Of a DNA stretch of 64,000 nucleotides, positions 44,511 to 55,946 are shown one piece after another; position 1 is the first letter of the stretch, and each line of letters starts with the position of its first letter. Made by a program: the position numbers and the translations under genes. The DNA comes from Blattamonas nauphoetae. Taxonomy: Eukaryota > Preaxostyla > Oxymonadida. The notes under the pieces are model-generated. The model was not told the origin of the DNA. It saw only the letters and a list, made by a program, of their open reading frames with translations, and made no database searches. The stretch is from the NCBI GenBank assembly GCA_033064195.1, contig JARBJD010000080.1, positions 1 through 64,000 on the forward strand, read 5' to 3'.

Positions 44511-44751
44511 GGCGAGTGTTCAGCACAATCGAATGCCGACTCAGGTCCATCGTCTTTTGACTTCATCAAAGACGAACAATCGAGAACATGGAAAACACGC
44601 ATCATCACGTCCGGTCGTGAGGCCAAGCAGGAGTGAAAAAAGGGGGACATTTACTGTTCAGATTGGCAGATGGAGAGAGACACACAAACAGTGTTGGTTG
44701 TCCACGAGAAGTCAGAAATCGTTCGAAATGTTCGCCGGTTCTTGTCTGTTT
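44511..44751. other. Spacer with the conserved 3' flank of family 1
   Basis: Around 44665-44750 is a stretch (cacacaaacagtg, ttgtccacgagaa) that recurs just downstream of other family 1 copies at about 48970, 55875, 57415 and 62980. The family was therefore duplicated as DNA blocks that include 3' flanks. Confidence 0.6.
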
Positions 44752-45891
44752 CTATCCACGTCGTGAAAGGTTCATGCCCTGCAAGATGTTCCATTCAATC
44801 GATTGGTCAACAATCCATCTTCCGAACAATTCGTGGTTGTCGGAAAGCATCTTTTCCTCAACCACATCTTCGATGCCCTCCATTCTCAACATTCGATGCA
44901 TTGTCTGACACATCTGCTGTTCTATCCCCCTTTTTCTGTTCCATTCCCGCTGTGTACTCACCATATCATACATAATAGACCAGATTAAGCGATCAAGTTT
45001 GAAGAATGCGAGACAACTGGGAATCGTGAGAAAGACAGGCATATGAACAAGGAAATCCAGTGTCTGTTGATAACATGGAGATATTTGGAGGATTCGGGTC
45101 AGGAGTTCCAGAAAATGCTTGGATTGACCAACATCGATGATCGAAAAGCGGTTCACACACAAATGGCAAATATATTGCTCCGAAGGTACCACAACTTGCT
45201 TTAACACCGTCTCGTGAACAGCTTGTTGTTCATTTTCATCTTTACTTCTGAGTTGAGCGAGACCAGCTGGAGTTGCGGGCCAGAGAGAGAGCCAGATGAT
45301 TCTCGTGAGGTTGATGTGGATATCTTCTGCTTCGATCAAGGAAAGAGACTGAGGATTGAGAGTGATGATGATTTGAGAGATCAGATCAGCTTTAACGAGG
45401 TTAAGTTGGACTTGACCTGAACAGAATGTGATCAGAGCATCGAGCATCTTCATTGCTGCTGTGGTGATGGTCATATTGGGCGATGAAATGAGTACCACAA
45501 TGGATTGAATGAAGTTAGTCGACGAATCATCAGATGATGACGAAAAGCTGCTGAGAAAAGCATCTGCCGATGCTTGATTCTTCGGTTTCATAGATTCCAG
45601 AATTTTCATGGCTTTCACTTCCAGATTGCCATCAAGTGCAGGAAGTACCTTCATTGTCGCAACAAGAGACTGAAAGACATTTGCCTTTTCCTGCTCAGAT
45701 TTCAAGACATGTTCTTCGCTCCAATTCAGGAAAGCAGAAGAGTCTAAAGAAGATGAAAAGCAGTAGAAAGAGATACCAGTGCACGAAGAATCAGTGGATG
45801 CCTTTACATTGTCGCTTAAAGCAGTCATTGTTTGGGGTTCTGAGTTGAGGTATTCGTTATGGGTCATTTCAGGAGAGAAATCAGAGAACAT
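44752..45891 (-). CDS. Family 1 protein, copy A, intact, 379 residues
   Basis: Continuous frame from ATG at 45891 to TAG. It shows the full set of family motifs in order: SAFLNWSEEH, VFQSLVATMKVLPALDGNLE, FIQSIVVLISSPNMTITTAA, LNPQSLSLIEAEDIH, HETVLKQVVVPSEQYICHLC, DFLVHMPVFLTIPSCLAFF, HRMLRMEGIEDVVEEK and WNILQGMNL. The pattern of paired amphipathic helices suggests an ARM/HEAT-like solenoid, probably a protein-binding scaffold. No signal peptide, membrane span or enzyme motif. At least seven more genes or fragments of this family are in the window. From memory the family is very large in Blattamonas; its function is not known. No introns are needed. Confidence 0.8.
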   Translation of the reverse strand: MFSDFSPEMTHNEYLNSEPQTMTALSDNVKASTDSSCTGISFYCFSSSLDSSAFLNWSEEHVLKSEQEKANVFQSLVATMKVLPALDGNLEVKAMKILESMKPKNQASADAFLSSFSSSSDDSSTNFIQSIVVLISSPNMTITTAAMKMLDALITFCSGQVQLNLVKADLISQIIITLNPQSLSLIEAEDIHINLTRIIWLSLWPATPAGLAQLRSKDENEQQAVHETVLKQVVVPSEQYICHLCVNRFSIIDVGQSKHFLELLTRILQISPCYQQTLDFLVHMPVFLTIPSCLAFFKLDRLIWSIMYDMVSTQREWNRKRGIEQQMCQTMHRMLRMEGIEDVVEEKMLSDNHELFGRWIVDQSIEWNILQGMNLSRRG

Positions 45892-45944
45892 GAGATGACA
45901 ACTCTAAAACTAGAAACAACATTTCTCACTCTTATCCATCATTT

Positions 45945-46272
45945 TCTTCCTCCGCGCGCCTCGTCGACTCTATTTCGTTCAAAGGCAAGGCATACCTCTC
46001 TCCAATCTGGGACGTTCTGTGTGGAGGATGTGGGGAGAGTGGAATGGACCAATTTCGTGTCCCGTCTGCCACACAAAGTTCGTTGAGATGTCTGATTGCT
46101 GCTCAACAGATGACTGGTTCGAACCGTCTTCGTTCGCTTCTCGTCTGTTCTCTTCGCAATCCGTCTCGTTGAGTGATGTCTGCGCTGTCGCTGACGTCCG
46201 AGCGGTCGTTGCCTCCGTAGTGTTGCTGACACATTGACGAGCTTCGTTCGCTTTGCGTGATATCAGAGTCTT
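45945..46272. repeat. Direct repeat pair, copy at 45.9 kb
   Basis: About 330 bases that match 48306-48676 in the same direction, including cgcgcgcctcgtcgact, tctccaatctgggacgttct and gtggaatggaccaatttcgt. Both encode on the minus strand CLKTLISRKANEARQ-type sequence. The other copy has about 33 extra bases in the middle. Confidence 0.8.
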
Positions 46273-48760
46273 CAGACAGTTGTGAGATAACTGTTGAACC
46301 TGGTTTTCATCCTCTTCTTCACCTCTGCCGCTGTTGGAGATGCCCGCTTCACCCAATACGTCCTGTCGATCCCCCCAATGCCCTCCTTCTCCTGCACACA
46401 CCCAATCGCCACCAACACACTGTCCTCCGGAGCAAAGAATTGTGTCCGAACAGGAAAGTCGTTGATGAGCAGGCGCGACATGGCGAGGGAGAGTGCCTCT
46501 TGTGTGTACTCCTCAGTCACCGCATATTCCGCCGAGTCGACGAGCGGAGGCGCGTAGATGGCTCGGAGTTGTTTGAAGTTGGTGTCGTTCTGGCGATCCG
46601 TCGGGGCTTCTGTTGGTGTCTCAGCCAAGCGGGAGCGTTTGGCGGTCGAGTTTGGTCCCCCGCGCTTGGCTTTGGTCGACTTCTCAAGTGTGTCGTAGGT
46701 GCTGGCTGTGTTCGGCTTCCCATCTCATCGTTCGCCCATCCCAAACGGCGTGAATTGGATGTTGGGGCGTGTCTGAGAACTGCGGAGCGGGGACACTGCT
46801 CTGTTTTGGATGGTTGATGGAGATCGTCTGCTTCGGCTTGCAGCGGTGAGTGGAGGCGAAAGAAACTGCTCGACAACTTCCTCCTGCTCCTTCTCTTTCT
46901 CCGACACGAACAGGAACGAGCCGAGTGTTGTTCGATTGGTCTGCTCGTTGCGTGACGGGAGAGTGATCTGGATCGAAGGATTGGAGAACGAGAACTGCTG
47001 GATCTCGTTCTTTTCAGCTGTGCTTTCTCGCATGTTGCGGGAGACGGATGTGCTGGGGATGAAGGCAGCAGCTGTCTGGGCTGTGTTAGAAGATGGGTAG
47101 AACTTGGAGAAGAATTCAGGTGCCACGAACGTCCCGCCCAGCAGCGTCGATGTGGACGATGACGCAAAAGTGTGATGTGTCGAGTCTGCTTGTTTTGTGA
47201 GCATTTCAGAAAACGACGCGCAAAGGAGCAGGTGCAGGAACATGTCGTCCAGCACACCCATATTCTCCCTCTCCTCGTCGTCTTCCGGACCAGAATACAC
47301 TTCCCCAAAATACCTCGCCATCGCACTCTTCACCCCTCCCCCAATCCGACCCGACGAGCTGTGCATCAAATCCTGCTCGCGAAGAACAGCACTCAAGTCA
47401 CGCTCCGAAATGCGACTGAAGAAATCCCGTCCTTCCGCGAAATCTCCATCGATGTCGGCGAGTGTGAGCATATCTGGTGGTTGGATGGAGTGGGGAAGAA
47501 CTTCTGCTGTGATTCGGTGATTGTGGCAGAGTCGATTGAGACGAGACGGATAGCTTCAGCGAAGTTGAGGATGGCTGACTTGAGCGACGTCTGCGTCGAG
47601 TTCTGAGCGATGAGGATCGACAGTGGAGAAGGCACTTTGGAGACAAGAGGGGGTAGTTGGAGAATTCCCAGAAACGTGTTCGAGTTCATTCCGCGCGATG
47701 ACGAGATGCCGGGCGGGAGGATGAACGAGACGCCGTTGGAGAGAGTGAGCGTGTTGGGAAACGCCCCGCTGTCTCGCAACACCCCCAATTTCTTCGCTTT
47801 CCCATCAAACAACGATTTTCCAGCGACAAACACAGCTGCTGTGTGAGCGTGGAATGTGAAAGGGGAGAGCAGCTGAACACACGCATCCGTCAAGTTGCTC
47901 GCCAGCAGACCAGGTCCGTGCACAATCAGAGCCTCGTTCCTTGCGATCATTTCCTGCTGCACCTGCCTCTGGCTGTTCCGAGCAGAGAGCCGCCTCTTCT
48001 TCGTCTTGTCTTTCCCATTCGGAGTGGTCACTGCTGCCTGTTTGAGCTCCTCGTTGACTGTGGAGAGGTAGGAAGGGAGGGTGCTGAGTGATTCGATGAC
48101 CTGCTCTGTCTTCTTCCGAACATCGTCCTCGCGCTTGAATCGGGAGGAGTGGAAGGAGGATTGAAAGGCGGAGAAGGCATACTCGATCGAGCGGGTGAGG
48201 TGGGAGAGGGAGGGAAAGACAGAAGTGTTCGATGCGGCTGGAGAGATGTTGAGTTGCATGTCCGACGAGGACGGGAGAGAGCAAAGGATGGCGAGTCTTC
48301 AGCATCCTCTCTTCCTCCGCGCGCCTCGTCGACTCCAGCTCGTTCAGAGGCAATGCATACCTCTCTCCAATCTGGGACGTTCTGTGTGGAAGATGTGGGG
48401 AGAGTGGAATGGACCAATTTCGTGTCCCATCTGCTACACAAAATTCGTTGAGATGTCTGACTGCTGCTCTACAGATGACTGGTACGTCCTCCACAACTCC
48501 AAGTTCGATTGTTCTGAACCGTCTTCGTTCGCTTCGTGTTTGTTCTCTTCGTAATCCGTCTCGGTGAGTGATGTCTGCGCTGTTGTTGATGTCCGAGCTG
48601 TCGTTGAGTCCGTATTGTCGCGGACACGTTGACGAGCTTCGTTGGCTTTCGGTGACACCAGAGTCTTCAGACAGATCTGGGAGAGGGAGGGGAGGAGGAA
48701 AGGATGAAGATGATGAAGAGAGTTGATCAAACAAGGAGAATCGATCTTAAAAGTAAAGAC
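46272..48760 (-). pseudogene. Broken large gene, unknown function
   Basis: Minus-strand pieces in order: 48676-48306 (CLKTLVSPKANEARQRV, then NELESTRRAEEERMLKT), 48259-47460 (YLSTVNEELKQAAVTTPNGK, KKRRLSARNSQRQVQQEM, LLSPFTFHAHTAAVFVAGKS), 47471-46725 (MLTLADIDGDFAEGRDFF, MGVLDDMFLHLLLCASFSEM) and 46628-46272 (QLRAIYAPPLVDSAEY, AMSRLLINDFPVRTQFFAPE). Frames change at least at about 48270, 47465 and 46700. The pieces look like one host gene with a helical middle and low-complexity Ser-rich linkers. I do not recognise the family. It could be the 5' half of the neighbouring 41.1-44.5 kb gene separated by the family 1 gene, but nothing proves that. Confidence 0.45.
48306..48676. repeat. Direct repeat pair, copy at 48.3 kb
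   Basis: Partner of 45945-46272. It is the 5' part of the broken gene at 46.3-48.8 kb, so the other copy lies just past the 3' end of that gene. The arrangement could arise by unequal exchange. Confidence 0.8.
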
Positions 48761-49472
48761 AAGTGGAGTGAGTGATTCATTCATACCACATCCTGGAGTG
48801 GTTTGAACGTAGTGACAGTGTTGTCCATCTCATCCTCGCTCACCTCCACCGATACAGTGTTGGGAACACAGACGATCCATTGCTCGTCAGCCACTGATCC
48901 GTCTTTAGCTGCTCGATTGTCATCTGTTCTCTTGGGTCTTTGTCCAACAATCAACAAAGATCACACACAAACAGTGTTTGTTGTCCAAGAGAAGCCAGAA
49001 ATCGTTCGAAATGATCGCTTGCGCTTGTCTGTTTCTATTCCTGTTTCAGAAGGTTCATGCCATGCTGGTTGTTCCATTTGATCGATTCGGTAACAATATC
49101 TCTTCCGAATGTTCGACTGTGGTCGCTTTGAAGCTTTGCCTCAATCACATCTTCGATGCCCTCCATTCTCAACATTCGATCCACTGTCTTCCTCATATGT
49201 CGCAGTTCTATTTTTGTGTTGTTCCATTTCCGATGCGAATCGACAATGAAATCCAGAAAACGGCAGATTGATGCGTCATGTTCGATATATGTGAGACAAC
49301 TGGAGATCGTGAGAAAGACATGCATATGATCATTCTTCAATGATCTGGTTCAGGACAGAGTTCCGAAGAGTGAGATACATCTCTGACATGAACGAAACCT
49401 GAACGGAAGATATTGGGTTAGATCTCTTGACATTATCTTTTGTACTTTTTCATTTGGGAAAACATTACACAT

Positions 49473-50550
49473 ATGAACGAGAACGTCGAAGTGCTACTTA
49501 GAAAACTGGGTGAGTACCGAAATTTCGCCGCCGAGGTCATCACAGTGATGCAGAATCCGGAGCTTCCCCGAGCTCGTGAATTTGTCGGCATTCAGATGCC
49601 AGCGTACCTCGTGGCTGCGGCTCCGGCATTGTTCCATGTCCTCAGATTGATTATGTTGGCCATTGACGTTGGATTAGGACTTAACTCAGACGAGTGGGTG
49701 GCCCCCCTCACGGGACTCCCACAGGAGGTTGTGCGACCGCATCAGGTGATGACGCCGGATATTTTTGCACACCATCAGACTCCACAAATTCAAACGCCAC
49801 AGCTACAAGTGGAGGTTGGTGTTACGCCTCCGATCTTTCGGCCGGAGGCGCAGAGGCCGATGGTTCGATTTGATCCGATCGTTCAACAGGGGCCGGTAGG
49901 AGCCCAACAAGTACATGAGGATGTTCAGACTTTCCATCACATGCTCATGGAGGCGTCCGGAGCTGCCGCTTTCACCTGGGACCAGCCGGCCTTATCAACA
50001 GTTCGCGAGGTAGTCAAGTTCGCTGAGGAGTTGAAGTTGAATGAGGACGTTCTAAAGCAGTTTGTCACGGCGAAGAATAGGAAGGTGGACACTCTGCTGG
50101 TTCAATTGAAGAAGGAGGCGTTTGTCAATGTCCAGCTGGCTGTTGGAATGTTTGAATCCGTTCGACAGGGAATGCCGACGGCACAGGCATTGTGCCTCCA
50201 AGGGCTTAAGGCGGCCGAGTTGGTGAAGCGCGTTGAGCAAGTTCGGAAAGTTGTCCTTTGCGACGTCCTGCCCGGTTCGCAAGGTGATGATCGGCAGGAC
50301 GACAACGCCCGGAGGCAGAGGGAGCTTCTGCAACAAGAAATGAATCAGGCGAGACAAGTGCGAGCGGCGGCGGCGGCTGTGAGACAGACCCAGCAGCCTG
50401 GGTTTTTTCGTCCCTCAGGCCAGAATTGGGGGCAGGGACACAATCAGAGCAGAGGGTGGAGCACCAGAGGGCTACAGAATCGGCCAGGCCCGTGGAGAGG
50501 GCGGCCCCACAACAATTGGGGTATTTCCCAGCACTTCAGAACAATCAAAC
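49473..50550 (+). other. Gag-like region of DIRS-like element 2
   Basis: Begins MNENVEVLLRKLGEY and is helical for about 290 residues, then Gln/Arg/Gly-rich (QNWGQGHNQSRGW, RPGPWRGRPHNNW), a nucleic-acid-binding-like basic tail. The position before RT supports a gag-like role. Confidence 0.65.
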
Positions 50551-50790
50551 ACACCAACCGAAACAGTAGGAGCTCAACAGCAATGCCATGTCACCCAAAC
50601 ACATTCACATCACCCCACACAACCATCACCACAACATTCAGTCGTCAATCTAACTTCATCTTCAAAGATTCAGTTCAATTACCTTCTCAGTCGTTTCTTT
50701 CAAAGGCAGGAGTTCGAGAGGAAAGACCATGGAATTGGTGGGTTCCTCTCGCGACGAGCAGAGAGCTGGGCCGAAGCAGGATGGCCCAGT

Positions 50791-52434
50791 TTGAAGGAGG
50801 GCATCGTGATTCCATTCAAGTCAGTTCCAAGCAGCAGAGGACAATCTCGAGTAATTCTCAAGAGCGAGAAGGAGAGGGTTGCATTCGGAGGCATCATCCA
50901 GAAGGAGCTGAAGGAAAGGATGATAAAAGAAGTGCAGGAAGACACAGTGATACTTCTCAACAACTCATTTCTGGTGCCGAAGTCCGACGGGACATTTCGC
51001 CGGATCCTCGACTGTCGGCCGGCGAACAAACTGCTGACGGCCGAGCACTTCAAGATGGAGGGGACAAGAGTGGTTTCCCAACTCATCAAGCCCAACGATT
51101 GGATGAGCAAGATCGATCTGACTCTTGCTTACCAACATGTGCCAATCCACCAGGCATCTCGACCGTTTCTATGCTTTCAATACGGCATGAGTTTTTATCA
51201 ACACTCGACCCTGCCGTTTGGGCTGTCGTTAGCCCCGCTGATCTTTACGAAGTTGATGAGGGTCGTCGTCTCTCGACTGAGGCCGACCGTCCGGATGATA
51301 GCGTATCTGGACGATATCCTAGTGTTGGACGAGACGGAGGAGGGTTTGATGATCAAGATCGAGAGGGTACTGATGGAACTAGACAATTATGGATTCACTG
51401 TCAACAAGACGAAGTCGCAACTATGCCCCGCCCAGAAGATGGAGTTCCTGGGTTTCATCTGGGACAGTCGGACAATGAGGGTGACTGTCCCCGAGGTGAA
51501 GATGGGGGCGGCTCGGAAGAAAGTGGCCGCCAAACTCAGCCGGGCACAAAGCGGGAAAGCGTGCAAAGCATGGTCACTTGCTTCCCTGATCGGCACACTT
51601 CAGTCAATTTCCCTGGCGGAAGAACAAGCGCATATCAGGACGCGACACTTGACACACAAGAAGGAAGAGATGCTCCTTCAAGGCTCTTTCTCGGCAACTG
51701 GGTTGTTGGGGAAGGCGGAGATAGACGAGTTGGAATGGTGGAAGAGTCGTCTCACAAAGGTGCTATCTGGGAGTATCAGTCCGTTCGTACCGACGGTGAC
51801 CGTCACGACGGACGCGTCAGAATGGGGAATCGGAGCAATTTTGGAGAGACAAGGATTGGACAGGATCGTGTTTCAGAGTCGCTTTGGAGAGGACGAGAGA
51901 GAAAGGTCGTCGAATTGGAGGGAGATGAGGGCCGTTGGAGTGACATTGTCCGTGATGAGGAGAGAAGGCAGGATAGTGACCGGGGATCATGTTCTCCTTC
52001 GGAGCGACAACTCGACAACTGTGTTCGATGTGAACAGGAGGACGTGCTCGCTAAGTCTCCTCCCTCTACTCAAAGATATCCTCTGCGAAGTCGAGGCTTT
52101 CAAAGGAAAGTTGATGGCGGTACATCTCCCCGGAGTGGAGAACGAGCTGGCAGATCGCCTCTCCAGGATGGAGGACGGGTCGGACTACATGCTGAAGAGG
52201 GAAGTGTTCAGGAGGATATGCACTCAGATGAGGTGCCTCCCGACGTTGGACGCGTTCGCGTCGGAGGCAAACGCCCAACTACCGCGATTTGCAAGCTGGA
52301 GGAGGGAAAGGACAGCCGTTGCGACAAACGGGCTACTCATGGATTGGAGGGGAGAGGTAATCTACGCGTTTCCCCAAACCCTCTGCTTCTTCAAGTCGTA
52401 CGGAAGATCGCGAGAGAAGGCGTGGAAGCATTAG
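50791..52434 (+). other. Reverse transcriptase-RNase H region of DIRS-like element 2
   Basis: Motifs in order: FLVPKSDGTFRRILDCRPAN, KIDLTLAYQHVPI, GLSLAPLIFTKLM, the catalytic IAYLDDILVL, then RNase H-like VTTDASEWGIGA, LLRSDNSTTVFDV and GVENELADRLSRM. It shares the DIRS signature with element 1 but is clearly a different subfamily. Confidence 0.88.
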
Positions 52435-52552
52435 TGGTGGCGTTCGACTGGCCAGCGCTGTTGGGCGTGGCAGAGCTGGAAAGGTTGGCGGAGCGAAGGA
52501 TGATAGTAGGGAGAAGCCGGGATGTGTTGGAAGAAGGAGTGGGATTGAGAGC

Positions 52553-53563
52553 GTGCGGGGCAAGATTACCGGATGGAGTGCTGCTATGTTGTTGGATTCG
52601 AGGGACATCTGGGAGGAGTTAGCGAAGATGAAGGGCTTCTCAGACGAAGCCGTGAAGCTGTGGAAGAATGGGCTCACTGAGCAAACGAGGAGCAACTATG
52701 CTGGTGAAATGAGGAGGTGGATTGAATGGTGCGTGAGGGAAAACCGAGATTGGGAAGCGATTGACGACGCTGCGGTCATCAATTTCCTTTCTCAGAGGGC
52801 CGGTAGGACGAGATCACAAGATACTGCAAGATCAGCACTAAGTTTCCTGTGCAAGCATGTCGGTATTGAGGATGTGAGTCAATCCAAGGCTGTCCAGCTG
52901 TATTTCCGTGGACAAAAACGAGCTGATCCGAAGCAGGCAAGGTATCGAACGATTTTCGATGCAAAACAGCTGGAGGATGGGATTAGGAGGATGAGAGAAG
53001 TGGCCCAATCATGCGAAGATTGGCAACAGATTGTGGCGACATCTATGATTCTGAATCACGCCATGAGGTACACGGAGATGACGTCGATTCGATGCGGGAG
53101 TGTGGGATTGGAGAAGAGTGGAAATACTATTATGTTGATCGCAAGTTTAAAGCGAAGTCCTGAACCACAGAGAGTGGTTCTGAGAGAGGACGAAATTGAC
53201 AACGAGTTGAGGATGACAATGAGTTTGGAGAAGGTGATTCAATTGATTCGAGCCGAACGGCCAAAGGACTGGGAGACAGTTGGTCTCTTCTTCGATGTTG
53301 GAAAGGGAAGAGAGCGAAGGGTGGATGAAGTGCGCGGGTTGGTGGGACAACTGATGAGAGAATCCGAGATCCCAGACACCTTTAAGCCGTACGCTACAAA
53401 ACATGCTGGGATCTCCGCAAGGATCCGCAAGGGAGAGTCAATCCCTTCTGTCGCTGAAGGCGCGCGGTTGTCGGTCAAGTCGGGTGTGATCCAGAAACAC
53501 TACATCTTGCCCTTGACTCCCAAGTCTCACTCTTCGGAACTCTGTCCTGAACCAGATCATTGA
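52553..53563 (+). other. Tyrosine recombinase region of DIRS-like element 2
   Basis: An N-terminal SAM-like helical domain (RSNYAGEMRRWIEWCVREN) is followed by the catalytic domain with the Arg in LNHAMRYTEMTS, the His/Arg box in TKHAGISARIRKG and a Tyr near the end in VIQKHYILPL. Length and order fit tyrosine recombinases of DIRS elements. Confidence 0.85.
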
Positions 53564-53602
53564 AGAATGATCATCGGTTTAGGAGAGAGTGAAGAAGAGT
53601 GA
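53525..53602. repeat. Internal complementary region of DIRS-like element 2
   Basis: 53525-53574 is the reverse complement of the left tip from 49326 to 49375, and 53575-53602 that of the right tip (53832-53859). The two parts meet at the point that corresponds to a joined circle. Confidence 0.9.
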
Positions 53603-54023
53603 CCTCCCTCCCACCCTGGCAACATTGATTTCGTTTGATTTTAACTTCTTCACGCTTATCTTCAAGTTTCAGTCGCCTTCGGGCTGTTGGATTGGTTGCC
53701 GTCCTTGTGTTCGGCAAGTTTCATCTTCAGGGTTTCTTCTTCTTCTTCGGTTCTGGTTGTGTGGGGGTCTTTCTCCCAAGTATCTAACCCAATATCTTCC
53801 GTTCAGGTTTCGTTCATGTCAGAGATGTATCTCACTCTTCTTCACTCTCTCCTAAACCGATGAAGAACAAATTCCATTGTCGGTTGAGAATAAGGAGATA
53901 TTTGAAGGAGTAGAGCCAGAAGAAACATGAATTCCGCTGTTAGATCGTCGATGGCGAGCAATCCAAGTGTGTTCTGGAACTTCTTGCCTGACTCCTCGAA
54001 ATATCTCATAATTATCAACCAAC

Positions 54024-54230
54024 AATGGATTTCATTCTTAATATGCTTGTCTTACTCACGATATCGAGTTGTTTTGCTTTCTTCGTACGTGAGAACTCAG
54101 TCTGGCTTTTCCGCATGAGATGAACCAAGCCCAGCTGGATTGGAACGAAACAAGCGTAAATGTGCTCCAGATATGGAAAACAAAGGATCGAAGGTTGAGA
54201 ATGGAGGGCATCGAAGATGATTTTGTGAGT
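54024..54230 (+). pseudogene. Family 1 fragment (plus) joined head to head to copy B
   Basis: Reads MDFILNMLVLLTISSCFAFF on plus. It begins right where the minus-strand family 1 sequence of copy B ends (about 54010). Block 2 has a comparable inverted junction at about 60175. Confidence 0.6.
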
Positions 54231-54479
54231 GTTGTGGCCTTTCATCACTTCCCTTGGAGTGATTCTGCCAAAGGATGCAGTGATAATGTTTGCATGGAGA
54301 TCAAATTGGAGAAGTTGTGTGTCGATAGTGATGGTATGGATTGATGGTCAAGTTGGGGAAGTTAAATATGAGAGTTGAGACTATGCATGATGAAGAGTGT
54401 CAGAGGGAGTACAATGAATGGCGTGGAAATGGAGGCATGACGTCAGAGACGAGACTTTGTTCTCGACATGGAACAGAGC

Positions 54480-55640
54480 GAGTGACCTTCTTTTGAGCCC
54501 TTTTTGGTGCGTTCTATAGCAGCCGAGAACTTTACATGATTTCTTGGATTCTTCATCACCTTTTCTGCGCATTGCTCATACGTTGTTTCGACGATACGTG
54601 CAAAACATGGGGCAATTCTTCGAATAATCTCATGTCCACTTGAAACCGACGTGGATACGCGCGAGAGAAGGATCTTGCGTTAAGAAACCATATTCCACTG
54701 TTCATGCGGCTGGATCAGAGAGAACGGCGAGAGGAGTGATTGTTGTGCTTTTGGATTCCTCAAGGATCAATTAACGTTGATGGTGGTCGGACAAGTCGAT
54801 GGTGGAATCGACCCTCTCCATCTTGCTGAATAGACGAGAATTCCATCAACTTGATGAGGAGACAACTCCATTCATGTTTCCAAAGAACGACGACGTTACT
54901 AATCTTGCTGGGATTGTTGCTTCGGAGTCTCCTGGTGGATGGAGTTCGTCATGTCGTCTGTATGCCCACGGAGTTTCTAAAATCGCTCATGAAATTGTTC
55001 GCATTGCTGATTCGAACATTTGCTTCTGAATCTCCGAGGAATCTTGGTTTCCTCGATGCGGTAGAGCGATCGGAGTCGACTGATCTGAACGTCGGATGAG
55101 GACAACCGAAGAGTCCGTCTCCGACTGTATTCATGGAAATGAACAATATTGGCATCATGTTCAGTGACAAAGTGCAATCTTTGACGAAAATGCTCGCTCC
55201 ATTGGAAGGTGAGAACGAATAAGATTTCTGTGGAATGACTTGAGCCGATTGATGGGCAAATAAGATTTTTGGACAACTGGGACAAGGATGTCGTGGTATT
55301 CACGCTCAGAGAGTGATATTGATCATTGCGAGGTGGGGTACGAATCTTGAAGAGATGACTGGAAAATGTCAGCCCACAACCGTGTCTCATGCACGAAACA
55401 GAAAGCGGAGTGGTCATCGATCCAACACACGCAGGGTTTCAAGCGAGTGTGATGGACGCATGAAAAGAGATCACCTGCTGAGGATGAAGCTGAGGATGTT
55501 GAACTGGTGATGTCGGGAGTGTTGATTGTGGACGAGTTTTTGTGTGACTGAGGCACCAAGCATTCAGAGAGGCCATCATTTTGCGATCAGAGCAGCGTTG
55601 ATGAGACAATCTTGCATTTTGGGGAACAGAGGTGATTGAC
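54480..55640 (+). other. Duplicated non-family sequence with weak plus-strand frames
   Basis: Shared with 60560-61640. Two overlapping plus frames exist in both blocks: 54799-55029 (LNRREFHQLDEET, VTNLAGIVAS, IAHEIVRIADSNICF) and 54851-55099 (LLILLGLLLRSLLVDGVRHV, SPRNLGFLDAVERSE). One of them is probably a relic of a helical repeat protein; which one cannot be decided by eye. No start or splice context is convincing. Confidence 0.3.
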
Positions 55641-55946
55641 GTGAGAGCACGTCCATTGTTCGCTCAACGTGTGATCGATTCGGAAATATCATCTCATCAG
55701 TTCAATCATCACAATCGATCCATCCATCGACACCTTGTCTTTCATAAAGGAGAAGTGCGGGAGAGGCGGCAGAGGAGATGGAGAGTTTGGCGACCATCGA
55801 GCGAGACTGGCAAGAGAGAATCCGAATCGTTCCGACAAACGAAATCATGAGATGATGCCAGAGCCCGCAAAGATCACGCACAAACAGGGTGTGTTGTTAA
55901 AAGCAAGGCAGAAACAGTTCGAACTGTCGGTGGTGATCGTCCGTAT

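Larger units (their letters stand above)
49326..53859 (+). mobile_element. DIRS-like tyrosine-recombinase retrotransposon 2, near-whole
   Basis: A 4.5-kb element coding on plus: gag-like, reverse transcriptase-RNase H, tyrosine recombinase. Inverted repeats of 59 bases lie at 49365-49423 and 53782-53840. Unique tips lie outside them. An internal complementary region (53525-53602) matches the complement of both tips. ATG occurs at both junctions (49326-49328 and 53860-53862) where empty paralogues have one. It looks nearly whole and young, with perhaps one or two breaks; overlapping frames are usual in this family. It is inserted in a family 1 gene. Confidence 0.92.
49035..54010 (-). pseudogene. 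Family 1 copy B, split by DIRS-like element 2
   Basis: The C-terminal part is at 49035-49325 (VFLTISSCLTYIE, VDRMLRMEGIEDVIEAKL, WNNQHGMNLLKQE, stop TAG). The adjoining upstream coding part is at 53863-54010 (ALLLQI...STDNGI-type sequence in a broken frame). The DIRS-like element occupies the space between. The paralogue at 59815-60170 shows the same junction without an insert. Upstream of 54010 the copy ends against a plus-strand family 1 fragment, so it was already incomplete before the insertion. Confidence 0.65.

Noticed and set aside
50550-52622. Long extension of the gag-like frame through the RT region of DIRS-like element 2
   Set aside because: The RT-RNase H motifs lie in another frame over the same bases. 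Overlapping open frames are usual in DIRS-type elements, so I do not call a separate gene.
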